This document shows, piece after piece, positions 10,791 through 18,882 of a stretch of DNA of 64,000 nucleotides. The stretch comes from Metabacillus sediminilitoris (GTDB taxonomy: Bacteria > Bacillota > Bacilli > Bacillales > Bacillaceae): positions 691,501-755,500 of the forward strand of contig NZ_CP046266.1 in NCBI RefSeq assembly GCF_009720625.1, read 5' to 3'. The notes beneath the pieces are model-generated. The model was not told the DNA's origin and did not search any database. It saw only the letters and a program-made list of their open reading frames with translations. Within the stretch, counting starts at the first letter, position 1. Each line of letters starts with the position of its first letter. The position numbers were made by a program, and so were the translations under genes.

Positions 10791-11144
10791 ATGAAGCCGT
10801 TTTCACTATCTAAAATTCTTTTTACATTCGTAGCGTTAACATTGATTTTCACAGCAGGAATGAAAGCATATGGTGAACAAAATGTAGAGGAAATTGACTA
10901 TGAAAAGTGGAGCAAGATTGCTATTTCATCTGTTAAAGAAAAGTACCCTGATGCAGAACTAGTTGATTATAGGTATGTAAAACGTGAAGTGGTCAATGAA
11001 GAGGAATCAAAGGATATTTTCCATGTGAAAGTGAAGCAAAAGAATCAAGTGTTTATTGCTAATGTAGATGTTGTGTTTAATCCGAAAACAGCAAAACTTA
11101 TTACTGTGAATATAGAAAAAGTAGAAGGTGCTCCTAGTTTCTAG
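10791..11144 (+). CDS. Exported DUF3889-type protein
   Basis: A 117-residue protein with a signal peptide (residues about 1-27, ending near MKAYGEQ) and a small exported domain containing DYEKWSKIAISSVKEKYP and VNIEKVEG. This pattern resembles the DUF3889 family common in Bacillus. The ATG at 10791 is chosen because GGAGG sits 5 nt upstream and a signal peptide starts there; an in-frame ATG 60 bp earlier adds a polar stretch without a ribosome site. Its last codons form one arm of the terminator shared with nsrR. Confidence 0.72.
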   Translation: MKPFSLSKILFTFVALTLIFTAGMKAYGEQNVEEIDYEKWSKIAISSVKEKYPDAELVDYRYVKREVVNEEESKDIFHVKVKQKNQVFIANVDVVFNPKTAKLITVNIEKVEGAPSF

Positions 11145-11160
11145 GAACACTTTCTACTTT
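11121..11160. terminator. Bidirectional terminator between DUF3889 gene and nsrR
   Basis: GTAGAAGGTGCTCCTAG pairs with CTAGGAACACTTTCTAC with two mismatches; a T run follows on plus and an A run (T on minus) precedes it. The hairpin overlaps the 3' ends of both genes. Confidence 0.85.
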
Positions 11161-11594
11161 TGATTTAGGAAATATTCTAATATGGAATGTTGATTTTTCA
11201 CTAAGTCAGCCAAAGTATACTGATCAAGAACTGCCAAGTATGCTTGTAATGCACTGTTAAGAACATGTTTTAGACTACATACCGGTGAGAGGATACATTG
11301 ATTGTGATTACTGTCAAAGCATTCTACAATGTGAAAATCTTCTTCGGTTTTACGGACGATTTCTCCAATATTTATGTCTTCAGGTGAATGAGCTAACCTG
11401 ATTCCTCCATTGCGTCCGCGTATTGTTTCAATGACCTTCATTTTACCAAGTTCATAAGTGACCTTCATAAGATGGTTTTTCGAAATATTATACACTTCGG
11501 CAATTTCTTTAATATTGGAGAGTTCATTCTTTGGCTTTGTGGCTAAATATATTAATACTCTTAGTGAGTAATCGGTGTAATTTGTTAATCTCAT
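11154..11594 (-). CDS. nsrR: Nitric oxide-sensing Rrf2-family repressor
   Basis: A 146-residue Rrf2 regulator with an N-terminal winged helix (MRLTNYTDYSLRVLIYLA) and three conserved cysteines C92, C100 and C106 (VECFDSNHNQC...PVC). These are the spacing and positions expected for NsrR [4Fe-4S] ligands. Nitric oxide nitrosylates the cluster and relieves repression. It is transcribed away from hmp, its classic target, across a 220-bp gap containing candidate operators. The cysteine pattern and hmp context make NsrR far more likely than IscR or CymR. Confidence 0.93.
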   Translation of the reverse strand: MRLTNYTDYSLRVLIYLATKPKNELSNIKEIAEVYNISKNHLMKVTYELGKMKVIETIRGRNGGIRLAHSPEDINIGEIVRKTEEDFHIVECFDSNHNQCILSPVCSLKHVLNSALQAYLAVLDQYTLADLVKNQHSILEYFLNQK

Positions 11595-11732
11595 AAAAAG
11601 ACCTCACATTTTTAATATACTTTATCTTACCACAAATTCCTTTAAAAGCTTAGTTTGCGGTATCATGTAAATCACAGGCATAATTGTGAACAACAAATTC
11701 ACTTTCTTTTGTATTTGTGACAACTTTATAAA

Positions 11733-11800
11733 AGATGTATTTGAAATATTGCTTTAATGAAAATGGAGGACTATTATAAAGATATATTTTAAATACTACT
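11733..11800. promoter_or_regulatory. Candidate NsrR operators upstream of hmp
   Basis: Two AT-rich imperfect dyads, GATGTATTTGAAATATTG and AGATATATTTTAAATACTAC, lie in the nsrR/hmp gap. They resemble the ATGTATTTaAAATACAT-type NsrR sites of Bacillus. The assignment rests on pattern and location only. Confidence 0.5.
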
Positions 11801-11814
11801 TTAGGAGTGGTTTT

Positions 11815-13038
11815 ATGTTATCCGAAAATACGATTAAAATCGTAAAGTCTACTGCACCCATCCTTGCTGATCGAGGTGTCGAAATCACCACATATTTTTA
11901 TGAAAAATTGTTTGAAGCACACCCAGCGCTATTGAATATTTTTAACCATGCAAATCAAAAAAAAGGCCGTCAGCAAACAGCTTTAGCCAATACTGTATAT
12001 GCTGCAGCGACATATATTGACCAGCTTGAAGTATTAATACCAGCTGTGAAGCAAATTGCTCATAAGCACCGCAGTCTTGGTGTGAAAGAAGAACATTATC
12101 CAATTGTCGGCGAATTTTTACTTAAAGCAATAAAAGATGTACTAGGTGATGCGGCTACACCTGAAATTATTAACGCATGGGCTGAAGCATATGGAGTCAT
12201 TGCCCAAGTATTTATTGATGTTGAGAAAGAAATGTATAATGAGGCAAAAGCTCAGGCTTGGGAAGGTTTCAAGGCCTTTAAAGTTGTAAATAAAATTAAG
12301 GAAAGTTCAGTTATCACTTCCTTTTATTTACAGCCTGCAGATGGCTCAAGCACACCAACTTTTAAACCAGGTCAATACGTTACTGTCCGTCTAAAAGTTG
12401 AAGGTGAAGAGTACTTATTAAATCGTCAATATAGCTTATCAGACGCACCAGGTGAGAACCATTTAAGAATATCTGTGAAAAAAGAAGGGGAAGAACCTTC
12501 ATCACTAGGAAAGGTGTCAAATTATTTACATGAACATGTAAATGAAGGAGACGAAGTGGAGATAACTGCTCCAGCAGGTGACTTTGTATTAAATGAAACG
12601 GATAACACTCCTGTATATCTTATCAGTGGTGGCGTAGGGATCACTCCAATGATGAGTATGTTAAAAAGAATTGCTGATCAGCAACCTGATCGACATGTAA
12701 CATTTATCCATGCAGCAAAAAATGGTGCACTTCAAGCTTTCCAAGAAGAAGTAACGGAAACAGTAAATTCGTTGTCTAATGCAAAAAAAGTGATCGTATT
12801 CCAAAATCCAACACCGTCAGATAGAGAAAATCGTAAATTTGATGAAGAAGGCTATGTTGATTTCAATAAACTTCAAACAATTGTGGAAGAGAAGGAAGCA
12901 TCATTTTATGTTTGCGGACCGGTAGCTTTCATGAAAAATACAATTGAAAATCTTGAAAAACTAGGTGTAAAAGAAGAAAATATTCATTTTGAATTTTTCG
13001 GTCCTTCCATAAATTTAAAAGCGGATCAGACTGCTTAA
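11815..13038 (+). CDS. hmp: Flavohemoglobin nitric oxide dioxygenase
   Basis: A 407-residue three-domain protein. Residues 1-140 are globin, with the proximal His in VKQIAHKHRSLGV. Residues about 150-260 are the FAD domain (RQYSLSDAP). The C-terminal NAD(P)H domain has GGVGITPMMSM and FYVCGP. It oxidises NO to nitrate using O2 and NAD(P)H. Divergence from nsrR and the intervening dyads imply NO-induced expression. ATG follows TTTAGGAGTGG. Length matches B. subtilis Hmp closely. Confidence 0.96.
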   Translation: MLSENTIKIVKSTAPILADRGVEITTYFYEKLFEAHPALLNIFNHANQKKGRQQTALANTVYAAATYIDQLEVLIPAVKQIAHKHRSLGVKEEHYPIVGEFLLKAIKDVLGDAATPEIINAWAEAYGVIAQVFIDVEKEMYNEAKAQAWEGFKAFKVVNKIKESSVITSFYLQPADGSSTPTFKPGQYVTVRLKVEGEEYLLNRQYSLSDAPGENHLRISVKKEGEEPSSLGKVSNYLHEHVNEGDEVEITAPAGDFVLNETDNTPVYLISGGVGITPMMSMLKRIADQQPDRHVTFIHAAKNGALQAFQEEVTETVNSLSNAKKVIVFQNPTPSDRENRKFDEEGYVDFNKLQTIVEEKEASFYVCGPVAFMKNTIENLEKLGVKEENIHFEFFGPSINLKADQTA

Positions 13039-13056
13039 ATAAATAGTCGAACATAG

Positions 13057-13094
13057 CGCATTCTAAATGGTTTTTCCATTAGAATGCGTTTTTT
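13057..13094 (+). terminator. Intrinsic terminator after hmp
   Basis: CGCATTCTAA.TGG pairs with CCATTAGAATGCG around a T5 loop, followed by TTTTTT. Confidence 0.92.
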
Positions 13095-13132
13095 GCTGCT
13101 TTGATCTTGAAAAAAAGTATGATAGTATTCGT

Positions 13133-13161
13133 TTGACATTATACCTGTATGGGTATAATAT
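13133..13161 (+). promoter_or_regulatory. cstR promoter with CstR operator 1
   Basis: A TTGACA box and a TATAAT-type -10 flank ATACCTGTATGGGTAT, an inverted repeat of the ATACC-N5/6-GGGTAT class bound by CstR. The operator fills the spacer, so bound repressor would exclude RNA polymerase. Confidence 0.8.
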
Positions 13162-13252
13162 GAACCTTATCAGTTAGCTCCTTTTGCTTATCTGACTACT
13201 TATGAACGATAAAAATAAAATTAAAAACAGCCAAACTAGAAAGGAGAATCCT

Positions 13253-13513
13253 ATGGACTACAATGATCAAATTAAAAATAGAGTAAAAAGAATGGAAGGA
13301 CAGCTTAGAGGGATTTTGAAAATGATGGAAGAGAACAAGGATTGTAAAGAAGTCATCACTCAACTGTCAGCTGTACGCTCCGCTGTGGATCGAACAGTAG
13401 GAGTGATCGTAAGTTCAAACTTAGTAGAATGTGTTATGGAAGCAGAGAAAAACGGTCAAAATACGGATGAATTAATAAAAGAAGCAGTCAACCTCCTTGT
13501 AAAAAGCAGATAA
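13253..13513 (+). CDS. cstR: Persulfide-sensing CsoR-family repressor CstR (YrkD-like)
   Basis: An 86-residue all-helical DUF156 protein. Cys31 and Cys60 (NKDCKEV, NLVECV) are at the positions used by S. aureus CstR, while the His of copper-binding CsoR is replaced by Asn56 (SSNLVEC). This favours a sulfane-sulfur sensor that forms di- to tetrasulfide links between subunits. ATG at 13253 follows GAAAGGAGAAT; an upstream ATG would add 17 polar residues with no ribosome site. Five matching operators lie in the next 2.7 kb, all before sulfur-transfer genes. Homologous to B. subtilis YrkD. Confidence 0.92.
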   Translation: MDYNDQIKNRVKRMEGQLRGILKMMEENKDCKEVITQLSAVRSAVDRTVGVIVSSNLVECVMEAEKNGQNTDELIKEAVNLLVKSR

Positions 13514-13522
13514 TATTTTTGG

Positions 13523-13565
13523 TTGACATTCTTTTTTTACTTTATTAATATACCCATAGGGGTAA
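13523..13565 (+). promoter_or_regulatory. Promoter and CstR operator 2 before tusA
   Basis: TTGACA, 17 bp, TAATAT, then ATACCCATAGGGGTA immediately downstream of and overlapping the -10. This gives tusA and probably the following genes their own CstR-controlled promoter. Confidence 0.8.
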
Positions 13566-13595
13566 AGGTAAATAAAAATATAGGAGGAATATAAA

Positions 13596-13823
13596 ATGAC
13601 AGTAGATAAAGTTTTAGATGCAAAAGGATTAGCGTGTCCAATACCAATTGTGAAAACAAAAAAGGCGATGACTGAATTGGAATCAGGACAAGTGTTAGAG
13701 ATTCATACAACAGATAAAGGGGCAAAAAATGATCTTACTGCATGGGCAAAATCAGGTGGACATGAGCTTTTGAAACATGAAGAAGAAAATAATATTTTAA
13801 AATTTTGGATCAAAAAAGGGTAA
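13596..13823 (+). CDS. TusA-family sulfur carrier (YrkI-like)
   Basis: A 75-residue TusA protein with the family motif DAKGLACPIPIVKTKKAM; Cys14 is the sulfur-carrying residue. It accepts persulfide from rhodaneses or DsrE-type proteins and passes it on. ATG follows TAGGAGGAAT. It lies 82 bp after cstR behind its own CstR operator. The same motif recurs almost unchanged in the TusA-rhodanese fusion 1.5 kb downstream, which suggests duplication. Confidence 0.93.
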   Translation: MTVDKVLDAKGLACPIPIVKTKKAMTELESGQVLEIHTTDKGAKNDLTAWAKSGGHELLKHEEENNILKFWIKKG

Positions 13824-13841
13824 ATTTTTTTAATTGATTTT

Positions 13842-13857
13842 ATACCAATACGGGTAA
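13842..13857 (+). promoter_or_regulatory. CstR operator 3 before dsrE-like gene
   Basis: ATACCAATACGGGTAA, same architecture as the other four sites, with TTGATT about 8 bp upstream. The left half has lost one C. Confidence 0.7.
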
Positions 13858-13889
13858 AGGTAAATTTATATTGAGGAGGAACAGGAGTT

Positions 13890-14369
13890 ATGACAGAAAA
13901 GAAAAGTACAACAATCATCTTATTTAGCGGAGACTATGATAAAGCGATGGCGGCATACATCATAGCGAATGGTGCAGCGGCTTATGATCATGAAGTGACT
14001 ATCTTCCACACTTTTTGGGGATTAAATGCATTGCGAAAAGATGAAGCTATTTCGATTAAAAAAGGTTTCATGGAAAATATGTTTGCGAAAATGATGCCAA
14101 GAGGGGCAGATAAAATGGGCTTATCAAACATGAACTTTGCGGGAATGGGTCCTAAAATGATTAAAAACGTAATCAAAAAGCATAATGCAGTACCTTTACC
14201 TCAATTGATTGAAATGGCACAAGAGCAAGATGTTAAGTTAGTTGCATGTACAATGACTATGGATTTATTAGGTCTACAGAAAGAAGAGTTGTTAGATCAA
14301 ATTGAATATGCTGGAGTTGCTGCATATTTAGCTGACGCTCAAGAAGGTAATGTAAATTTATTTATATAA
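13890..14369 (+). CDS. DsrE/DsrF/DrsH-like sulfur-transfer protein (YrkE-like)
   Basis: A 159-residue soluble protein beginning STTIILFSGDYDKAMAAYIIANGAAAYDHEVTIFHTFWG, the alpha/beta pattern of the DsrE superfamily. The likely persulfide-carrying residue is the cysteine in VACTMTMDLLGL near residue 120. It should shuttle sulfane sulfur with the adjacent TusA and rhodaneses. It begins ATG after GAGGAGGAACAGG and lies 9 bp before the next gene, so both share a transcript. Corresponds to B. subtilis YrkE. Confidence 0.88.
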   Translation: MTEKKSTTIILFSGDYDKAMAAYIIANGAAAYDHEVTIFHTFWGLNALRKDEAISIKKGFMENMFAKMMPRGADKMGLSNMNFAGMGPKMIKNVIKKHNAVPLPQLIEMAQEQDVKLVACTMTMDLLGLQKEELLDQIEYAGVAAYLADAQEGNVNLFI

Positions 14370-14378
14370 GGAGATAAT

Positions 14379-14741
14379 ATGATGGACTATTTGAATGTTA
14401 TCATTCTCGCACTCGTTATTTTCTATTTTATCAAGCGTCTTTTGCCGGCAAAAGGTGTGAAACAAATATCTACAACAGACTTAAAAAAAGCATTGACTGA
14501 TAAAAATAAACAATTTATTGATGTACGAACTCCAGGAGAGTTCAGGGTAAACAATATTCGCGGCTTTAACAATATTCCACTTCATCAATTAGCCAAAAAT
14601 GCAAATAAACTATCAAAGGAAAAAGAGGTAGTTGTCATCTGTCAAAGTGGAATGAGAAGTAACAAGGCTAGTAAGTTATTAAAAAAACAAGGGTTTAAAC
14701 AAGTGACAAATGTAAAAGGCGGCATGAGTGCTTGGAGTTAA
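14379..14741 (+). CDS. Membrane-anchored single-domain rhodanese
   Basis: A 120-residue protein with one N-terminal membrane helix (YLNVIILALVIFYFI, about residues 3-17) and a rhodanese domain from about residue 28. The active-site loop is C88-Q-S-G-M-R-S, a six-residue loop typical of sulfane-sulfur transferases. The domain probably faces the cytoplasm. TAAGGAGATAAT precedes ATGATG, so either Met could start translation. It is co-transcribed with the DsrE-like gene and the next rhodanese. Confidence 0.9.
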   Translation: MMDYLNVIILALVIFYFIKRLLPAKGVKQISTTDLKKALTDKNKQFIDVRTPGEFRVNNIRGFNNIPLHQLAKNANKLSKEKEVVVICQSGMRSNKASKLLKKQGFKQVTNVKGGMSAWS

Positions 14742-14767
14742 TAGAAATATTTAAGGAGGAGCATAAC

Positions 14768-15067
14768 GTGAAGGAAATGACTGCAAAAGAAGTAGAAGAA
14801 TTACTTAATGAAGGAAAGAAACTTGCTATTATTGATGTACGTGAAGTAGATGAAGTAGTTGAAGGGAAAATTCCGGGAGCTGTAAATATTCCATTAGGAT
14901 TAGTAGAGTTTCGTATGCATGAATTAGATAAATCAAAAGAGTATACGATGGTGTGCCGTTCTGGTGGAAGAAGCGGTAAAGCTGCTAAATTCCTTGAAAG
15001 TCATGGATTTAAAATCATTAATATGACTGGTGGTATGCTTGCGTGGGAAGGAAATGTAGAGAAATAA
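14768..15067 (+). CDS. Cytoplasmic single-domain rhodanese
   Basis: A 99-residue rhodanese with active-site loop C63-R-S-G-G-R-S and the ending NMTGGMLAWEG. The GTG at 14768 is chosen because TTAAGGAGGA ends 7 nt before it; an in-frame ATG 36 bp earlier overlaps the preceding gene and lacks a ribosome site. It likely accepts sulfane sulfur from low-molecular-weight persulfides and hands it to TusA. It is one of four rhodanese domains within 2.7 kb. Confidence 0.92.
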   Translation: MKEMTAKEVEELLNEGKKLAIIDVREVDEVVEGKIPGAVNIPLGLVEFRMHELDKSKEYTMVCRSGGRSGKAAKFLESHGFKIINMTGGMLAWEGNVEK

Positions 15068-15085
15068 ATTTTTTTGAAAATTAAT

Positions 15086-15101
15086 ATACCCTATTGGGTA
15101 T
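15086..15101 (+). promoter_or_regulatory. CstR operator 4, perfect palindrome
   Basis: ATACCCTATTGGGTAT is the most symmetric of the five sites. It is 17 bp before the TusA-rhodanese start and includes TTAATATA as a probable -10. Confidence 0.82.
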
Positions 15102-15118
15102 TAAATGGAGGCTTCAAT

Positions 15119-15688
15119 ATGGAGAACGTGAAAGCAAATGAAGTATTAGATGCAAAAGGATTAGCGTGTCCAATGCCGATAGTAAAAACCAAAAAAGCAA
15201 TAAATACCCTAGAGGATGGTTTCGTTTTGGAAGTTCAAGCTACAGATAAAGGATCAAAAGCAGACATGAAAGCATGGGCTGAAAGCACGGGACATCAGTA
15301 TTTAGGCACAATTGAAGAGGGAGACGTGTTAAGGCATTATATTAGAAAGTCATCAAGTGATGACACCATCGATAGAAAACACCCAGTAGTTGCGAATAAC
15401 GAAGAACTAGAAAAGAAATTGAAAGAAAATGAGAACATTGTTGTTCTAGATGTAAGGGAAGCAGCAGAGTATGCATTTAATCATATACCTAATTCCATCA
15501 CGATTCCTTTGGGGGAACTAGAGAATCGATATAATGAATTAAACAAAGATGATGTTATTTATGTTGTATGTCGTACTGGAAGTCGTAGTGATTTTGCTGC
15601 ACAAAAATTAACAGAAAACGGATTTACGAACGTTATTAATGTTGTGCCGGGCATGAGTCAGTGGTCTGGGGAAACGACGAGTATTTAA
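15119..15688 (+). CDS. TusA-rhodanese fusion sulfurtransferase (YrkF/CstA-like)
   Basis: A 189-residue fusion. Residues 1-76 are a TusA domain (DAKGLACPMP, Cys17) and about 88-187 a rhodanese domain (VVCRTGSRSD, Cys151). Fusing carrier and transferase allows direct intramolecular persulfide relay. ATG at 15119 follows ATGGAGG; the in-frame start 45 bp upstream lies within the operator and is rejected. Same domain order and size as B. subtilis YrkF; S. aureus CstA has related domains in a longer protein. Confidence 0.93.
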   Translation: MENVKANEVLDAKGLACPMPIVKTKKAINTLEDGFVLEVQATDKGSKADMKAWAESTGHQYLGTIEEGDVLRHYIRKSSSDDTIDRKHPVVANNEELEKKLKENENIVVLDVREAAEYAFNHIPNSITIPLGELENRYNELNKDDVIYVVCRTGSRSDFAAQKLTENGFTNVINVVPGMSQWSGETTSI

Positions 15689-15733
15689 AAATTGCTATGC
15701 TGTGGATGTAACACGAACGTTCTGTTTATTTGT

Positions 15734-15819
15734 GGCTCTTTTCTAAGAGATTGCTGCTTTTAAAACGAAATCAACCACAACGCATTACTTGGTAAATCAA
15801 CAAAGTTTACGAAAACAGC
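15734..15819 (+). repeat. Short internally deleted copy of the GGCT-ended miniature repeat
   Basis: Starts GGCTCTTTTCTAAGAGATTG and ends CAACAAAGTTTACGAAAACAGC, with AATCAACCACA.CGCATTACTTGGTAAAT between. Both ends match the large copies near 29.2 and 58.4 kb, but the GC-rich core is missing. It lies between yrkF and yrkH, just before CstR operator 5. Confidence 0.8.
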
Positions 15820-15840
15820 ATTATTTTTTTACACGATTTT

Positions 15841-15856
15841 ATACCTTGGGGGGTAA
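15841..15856 (+). promoter_or_regulatory. CstR operator 5 before the persulfide dioxygenase
   Basis: ATACCTTGGGGGGTAA, 7 bp before the ATG and overlapping the ribosome site GGGGGGTAATTGAGAG. Bound repressor would therefore block near the start of the transcript. TTTACA lies about 12 bp upstream as a possible -35. Confidence 0.72.
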
Positions 15857-15863
15857 TTGAGAG

Positions 15864-16991
15864 ATGACTGTAAATGTAATGACTTCAAAAGAAGTAACAA
15901 AAAAGGTATTTAATAAAGAAGAATTATTTATTTTAGATGTTCGTAATGAAAGTGACTTTCAAGATTGGAAAATTGAAGGAGAAAACTTCGCTTTTTTAAA
16001 CGTTCCTTACTTTGATTTACTTGATGGTGTCAAAGAAATAATAGATAAGCTGCCTGCCAATAAAGATATCTTAGTTGTTTGTGCAAAAGAAGGTTCATCT
16101 ATCATGGTAGCTGAAATGTTGTCAGAAGCCGGACTTACAGTTTCTTACCTAAAAGGTGGAATGAAGGCTTGGAGTGAACATTTAGAACCTGTAAAAATTG
16201 GCGATTTACAAAATGGCGGAGAAATTTATCAATTTGTCCGTATCGGAAAAGGCTGCTTATCATATATGGTTGTTTCAAATGGTGAAACAGCCATTATTGA
16301 TTCAACGAGAATGACAGATATTTATCTGGATTTTGCAAAAGGGTTGGATGTAAAAATTACTCATGTCTTTGATACACATCTTCATGCAGATCACATTTCA
16401 GGTGGAAAAATCATTTCTGAAAAAACAAACGCAACATACTGGCTGCCGCCAAAGGATGCAGAGGATGTAACGTTTGAGTACCAACCGCTTGAAGATGGAC
16501 ATGATGTTGTCATTGGAAACACAAAGATAACGATTCAAGCTTTATATTCTCCAGGTCACACCATTGGGTCAACTTCATTTGTAATAGATGAGAAGTTCTT
16601 ACTTTCAGGCGATATCTTATTTATTGATTCAATTGGAAGACCTGATCTAGCTGGGATGGCGGAAGATTGGGTTGGAGATTTAAGAGAAAGTCTTTACAAA
16701 CGTTACAGAGAGTTGTCTGAAGAATTGATCGTTCTTCCAGCACATTTCATGATGATTGATGAATTAAACGATGATGGAAGTGTATCAGAAAAATTAGGTA
16801 CACTATATGCAAAAAATCATGGTTTGAACATCGATGACGATAATGAATTTAGAAAGCTAGTCACTGAAAACCTGCCGCCACAGCCAAATGCCTACCAAGA
16901 AATTCGTCAAACAAATATGGGGAAAATGACCCCTGATGAAGAAAAACAACGTGAAATGGAAATTGGACCAAACCGTTGTGCTGTTCGATGA
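15864..16991 (+). CDS. Rhodanese-metallo-beta-lactamase persulfide dioxygenase (YrkH/CstB-like)
   Basis: A 375-residue fusion. An N-terminal rhodanese domain (about 1-112, loop VVCAKEGSS with Cys73) is followed by an ETHE1-like metallo-beta-lactamase domain with [11 protein letters not shown], a histidine in SPGHTIGST, and a later histidine in LPAHF. The family oxidises glutathione/bacillithiol/CoA persulfides to sulfite with O2 at a single iron. S. aureus CstB has the opposite domain order, while B. subtilis YrkH is similar to this one. ATG has the operator-overlapping ribosome site. It should be the terminal oxidising step of this regulon. Confidence 0.9.
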   Translation: MTVNVMTSKEVTKKVFNKEELFILDVRNESDFQDWKIEGENFAFLNVPYFDLLDGVKEIIDKLPANKDILVVCAKEGSSIMVAEMLSEAGLTVSYLKGGMKAWSEHLEPVKIGDLQNGGEIYQFVRIGKGCLSYMVVSNGETAIIDSTRMTDIYLDFAKGLDVKITHVFDTHLHADHISGGKIISEKTNATYWLPPKDAEDVTFEYQPLEDGHDVVIGNTKITIQALYSPGHTIGSTSFVIDEKFLLSGDILFIDSIGRPDLAGMAEDWVGDLRESLYKRYRELSEELIVLPAHFMMIDELNDDGSVSEKLGTLYAKNHGLNIDDDNEFRKLVTENLPPQPNAYQEIRQTNMGKMTPDEEKQREMEIGPNRCAVR

Positions 16992-17037
16992 CTAAGGGAA
17001 ACATTTTGGACTCTCTTTGCTCAAAGGGGGCATATTA

Positions 17038-17814
17038 ATGGACTTTACATTTATTATATCAATCTTCTTAATTGGATTTATAGGTTCATATATTTCAGGA
17101 ATGCTGGGAATTGGCGGTTCCATCATTAAATACCCGATGCTTTTATATATCCCTCCTTTATTCGGCTTAGCAGCATTTACTGCACATGAAGTCTCTGGGA
17201 TAAGCGCTGTTCAAGTATTATTTGCGACAATCGGTGGTGTTTGGGCATATCGAAAAGGCGGCTATTTAAATAAGAAGTTAATTGGTTATATGGGCGTTAG
17301 TATTTTAATTGGTAGTTTCGTAGGTGGATATGGTTCTAAGTTAATGTCGGAGAGTGGTATTAATTTCATATATGGTATATTAGCGTTAATTGCCGCGCTT
17401 ATGATGTTTATTCCGAAAAAAGGGATTGATGATATTCCGCTTGATCAGGTGAAGTTTAATAAATGGATTGCGGCTTTACTCGCTCTAATCGTAGGTATAG
17501 GGGCTGGTATTGTTGGAGCAGCTGGGGCCTTTTTGTTAGTTCCTATCATGTTAGTCGTGTTAAAGATTCCAACAAGAATGACCATTGCTTCTTCACTAGC
17601 CATTACGTTCATTTCATCAATTGGTGCAACTGTTGGGAAGATTACGACAGGTCAAGTTGATTATTTCCCAGCTTTTATTATGGTTATTGCAAGTGTTATC
17701 GCTTCACCTCTAGGAGCCATGGCAGGGAAGAAGATAAATACAAAAGTGTTACAGTTTTTTTTAGCGCTATTAATTTGTACAACAGCAATGAAAATTTGGT
17801 TGGATCTATTATAA
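17038..17814 (+). CDS. TauE/SafE-family sulfur-anion exporter (YrkJ-like)
   Basis: A 258-residue, roughly eight-helix membrane protein. Two homologous halves carry the family motifs [14 protein letters not shown] and [15 protein letters not shown]. It probably exports sulfite or thiosulfate made by the preceding dioxygenase. ATG at 17038 follows AAAGGGGGC; a start 21 bp upstream would include the ribosome site in the coding sequence. It is the last gene of the CstR cluster. The cluster has no sulfide:quinone reductase, unlike S. aureus cst-sqr. Confidence 0.9.
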   Translation: MDFTFIISIFLIGFIGSYISGMLGIGGSIIKYPMLLYIPPLFGLAAFTAHEVSGISAVQVLFATIGGVWAYRKGGYLNKKLIGYMGVSILIGSFVGGYGSKLMSESGINFIYGILALIAALMMFIPKKGIDDIPLDQVKFNKWIAALLALIVGIGAGIVGAAGAFLLVPIMLVVLKIPTRMTIASSLAITFISSIGATVGKITTGQVDYFPAFIMVIASVIASPLGAMAGKKINTKVLQFFLALLICTTAMKIWLDLL

Positions 17815-17875
17815 GTTCATACTTGCAGCTGAGTGCATATAACATGTATGCAGTATTGTTTTTTTGTTGCTACTT

Positions 17876-17909
17876 AAGAAGTACTTGTAAATCAAGTACT
17901 TCTTTTTTT
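17876..17909 (+). terminator. Terminator of the persulfide regulon
   Basis: AGAAGTACTTG pairs with CAAGTACTTCT around TAAAT, then TTTTTTT. Confidence 0.92.
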
Positions 17910-18002
17910 CATTGAATCAGTTGGAATCACTTATAGATTGCAATCATACCATCATAAGGATAAATAAAAAATTACGGTTTTTTAATAAGGGGGGAAAGTA
18001 TA

Positions 18003-18329
18003 ATGTACAATCCTAACTATTCTGTTTCAAAAGAACTTTATTGGACGAAAGATGCACGAGTGGGAAAAATAACGATTGCGCCAGAGTCAACACCTTTAAG
18101 AGTAGGAAAGAAAAATTTAAAGGGAAGGAGACAATTAATTGTTGTCAATGACGCAAGTACATATCTTTTCCATTCAATAAATCCAAATTTTACGCTGGAA
18201 AGCGGCGAATATATCTTCCATTCCCCAGGTGAAGTCATAACCTACAATTTAAATCCTGAAGACGATTTAACAATATATGCTAAAACAAAAGAATATCCAG
18301 TAAGAATTAGAGTTTTTGAGGTGATATGA
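18003..18329 (+). CDS. Unknown beta-rich protein, first of a two-gene pair
   Basis: A 108-residue protein I do not recognise. It has no signal peptide or membrane helix. It is predicted mostly beta strand, with alternating hydrophobic residues (RQLIVVNDASTYLFHSI) and many aromatics. ATG follows AAGGGGGGAAAG at ideal distance, so translation should be strong. The next gene starts one base after its stop, indicating a single transcript and perhaps a complex. The beta-rich, Tyr-rich character and nearby ferritin-like gene are compatible with a spore-coat or other surface structure, but that is a guess. Confidence 0.8.
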   Translation: MYNPNYSVSKELYWTKDARVGKITIAPESTPLRVGKKNLKGRRQLIVVNDASTYLFHSINPNFTLESGEYIFHSPGEVITYNLNPEDDLTIYAKTKEYPVRIRVFEVI

Positions 18330-18330
18330 A

Positions 18331-18837
18331 ATGGCGATCGAAAGCTATCAATTTAGAAGTGCGTCTTATTGGTTAGGCTTTGTTTTTGCAGGTCAGGCTT
18401 TCACCGTTTCACATCGTGCGATCATTCCTGCACATAGGACATTATATTTACAAATAACAACTAGTAATGATCGAATCACTCATATTACAAATCAAAATAT
18501 CATTAGCGGAAGAGAGCAACTAGGAATTAAAATGATCAAGAATCCAAGCTTTTTCCCAGGAAGAAAAAGGGTTCAACCTGTTAATCTAGATGATCGTTCC
18601 CAGATAAAGGCTGATACATCCTTTTTGTTGGGGGCAAAAGAAGTTTATGGAGGAAAAATAATGGAAGAAACCTTCATTCCTATGTATGGCAATGGACAGG
18701 TTGGAGCACCTGTGGAATCTGCGTTATTTGAAAGGATTTTGCATTATTCATCAAACTATCTATTAGCTATCACAAATGAAGGAGATTATCCAACACATGT
18801 ATCTGTTAATCTTGCTTTCTACGAATCAGAAAATTAA
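18331..18837 (+). CDS. Unknown beta-rich protein, second of the pair
   Basis: A 168-residue protein of unknown family without signal peptide or membrane span. It is rich in beta-prone segments (RAIIPAHRTLYLQITTSN, YLLAITNEGDYPTHVSVNLAFYE). The C-terminus, with NEGDYPTHVSVNLAFYE, looks like a jelly-roll or lipocalin-like edge. GAGGTGATATGAA bridges the stop of the first gene and this start, so the two are translationally coupled. Followed 45 bp later by a ferritin-like gene in the same orientation. Confidence 0.8.
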   Translation: MAIESYQFRSASYWLGFVFAGQAFTVSHRAIIPAHRTLYLQITTSNDRITHITNQNIISGREQLGIKMIKNPSFFPGRKRVQPVNLDDRSQIKADTSFLLGAKEVYGGKIMEETFIPMYGNGQVGAPVESALFERILHYSSNYLLAITNEGDYPTHVSVNLAFYESEN

Positions 18838-18882
18838 AAATCATTACTAATAGAATAAAGTAGTTAAATTAGGAGGTACAAT

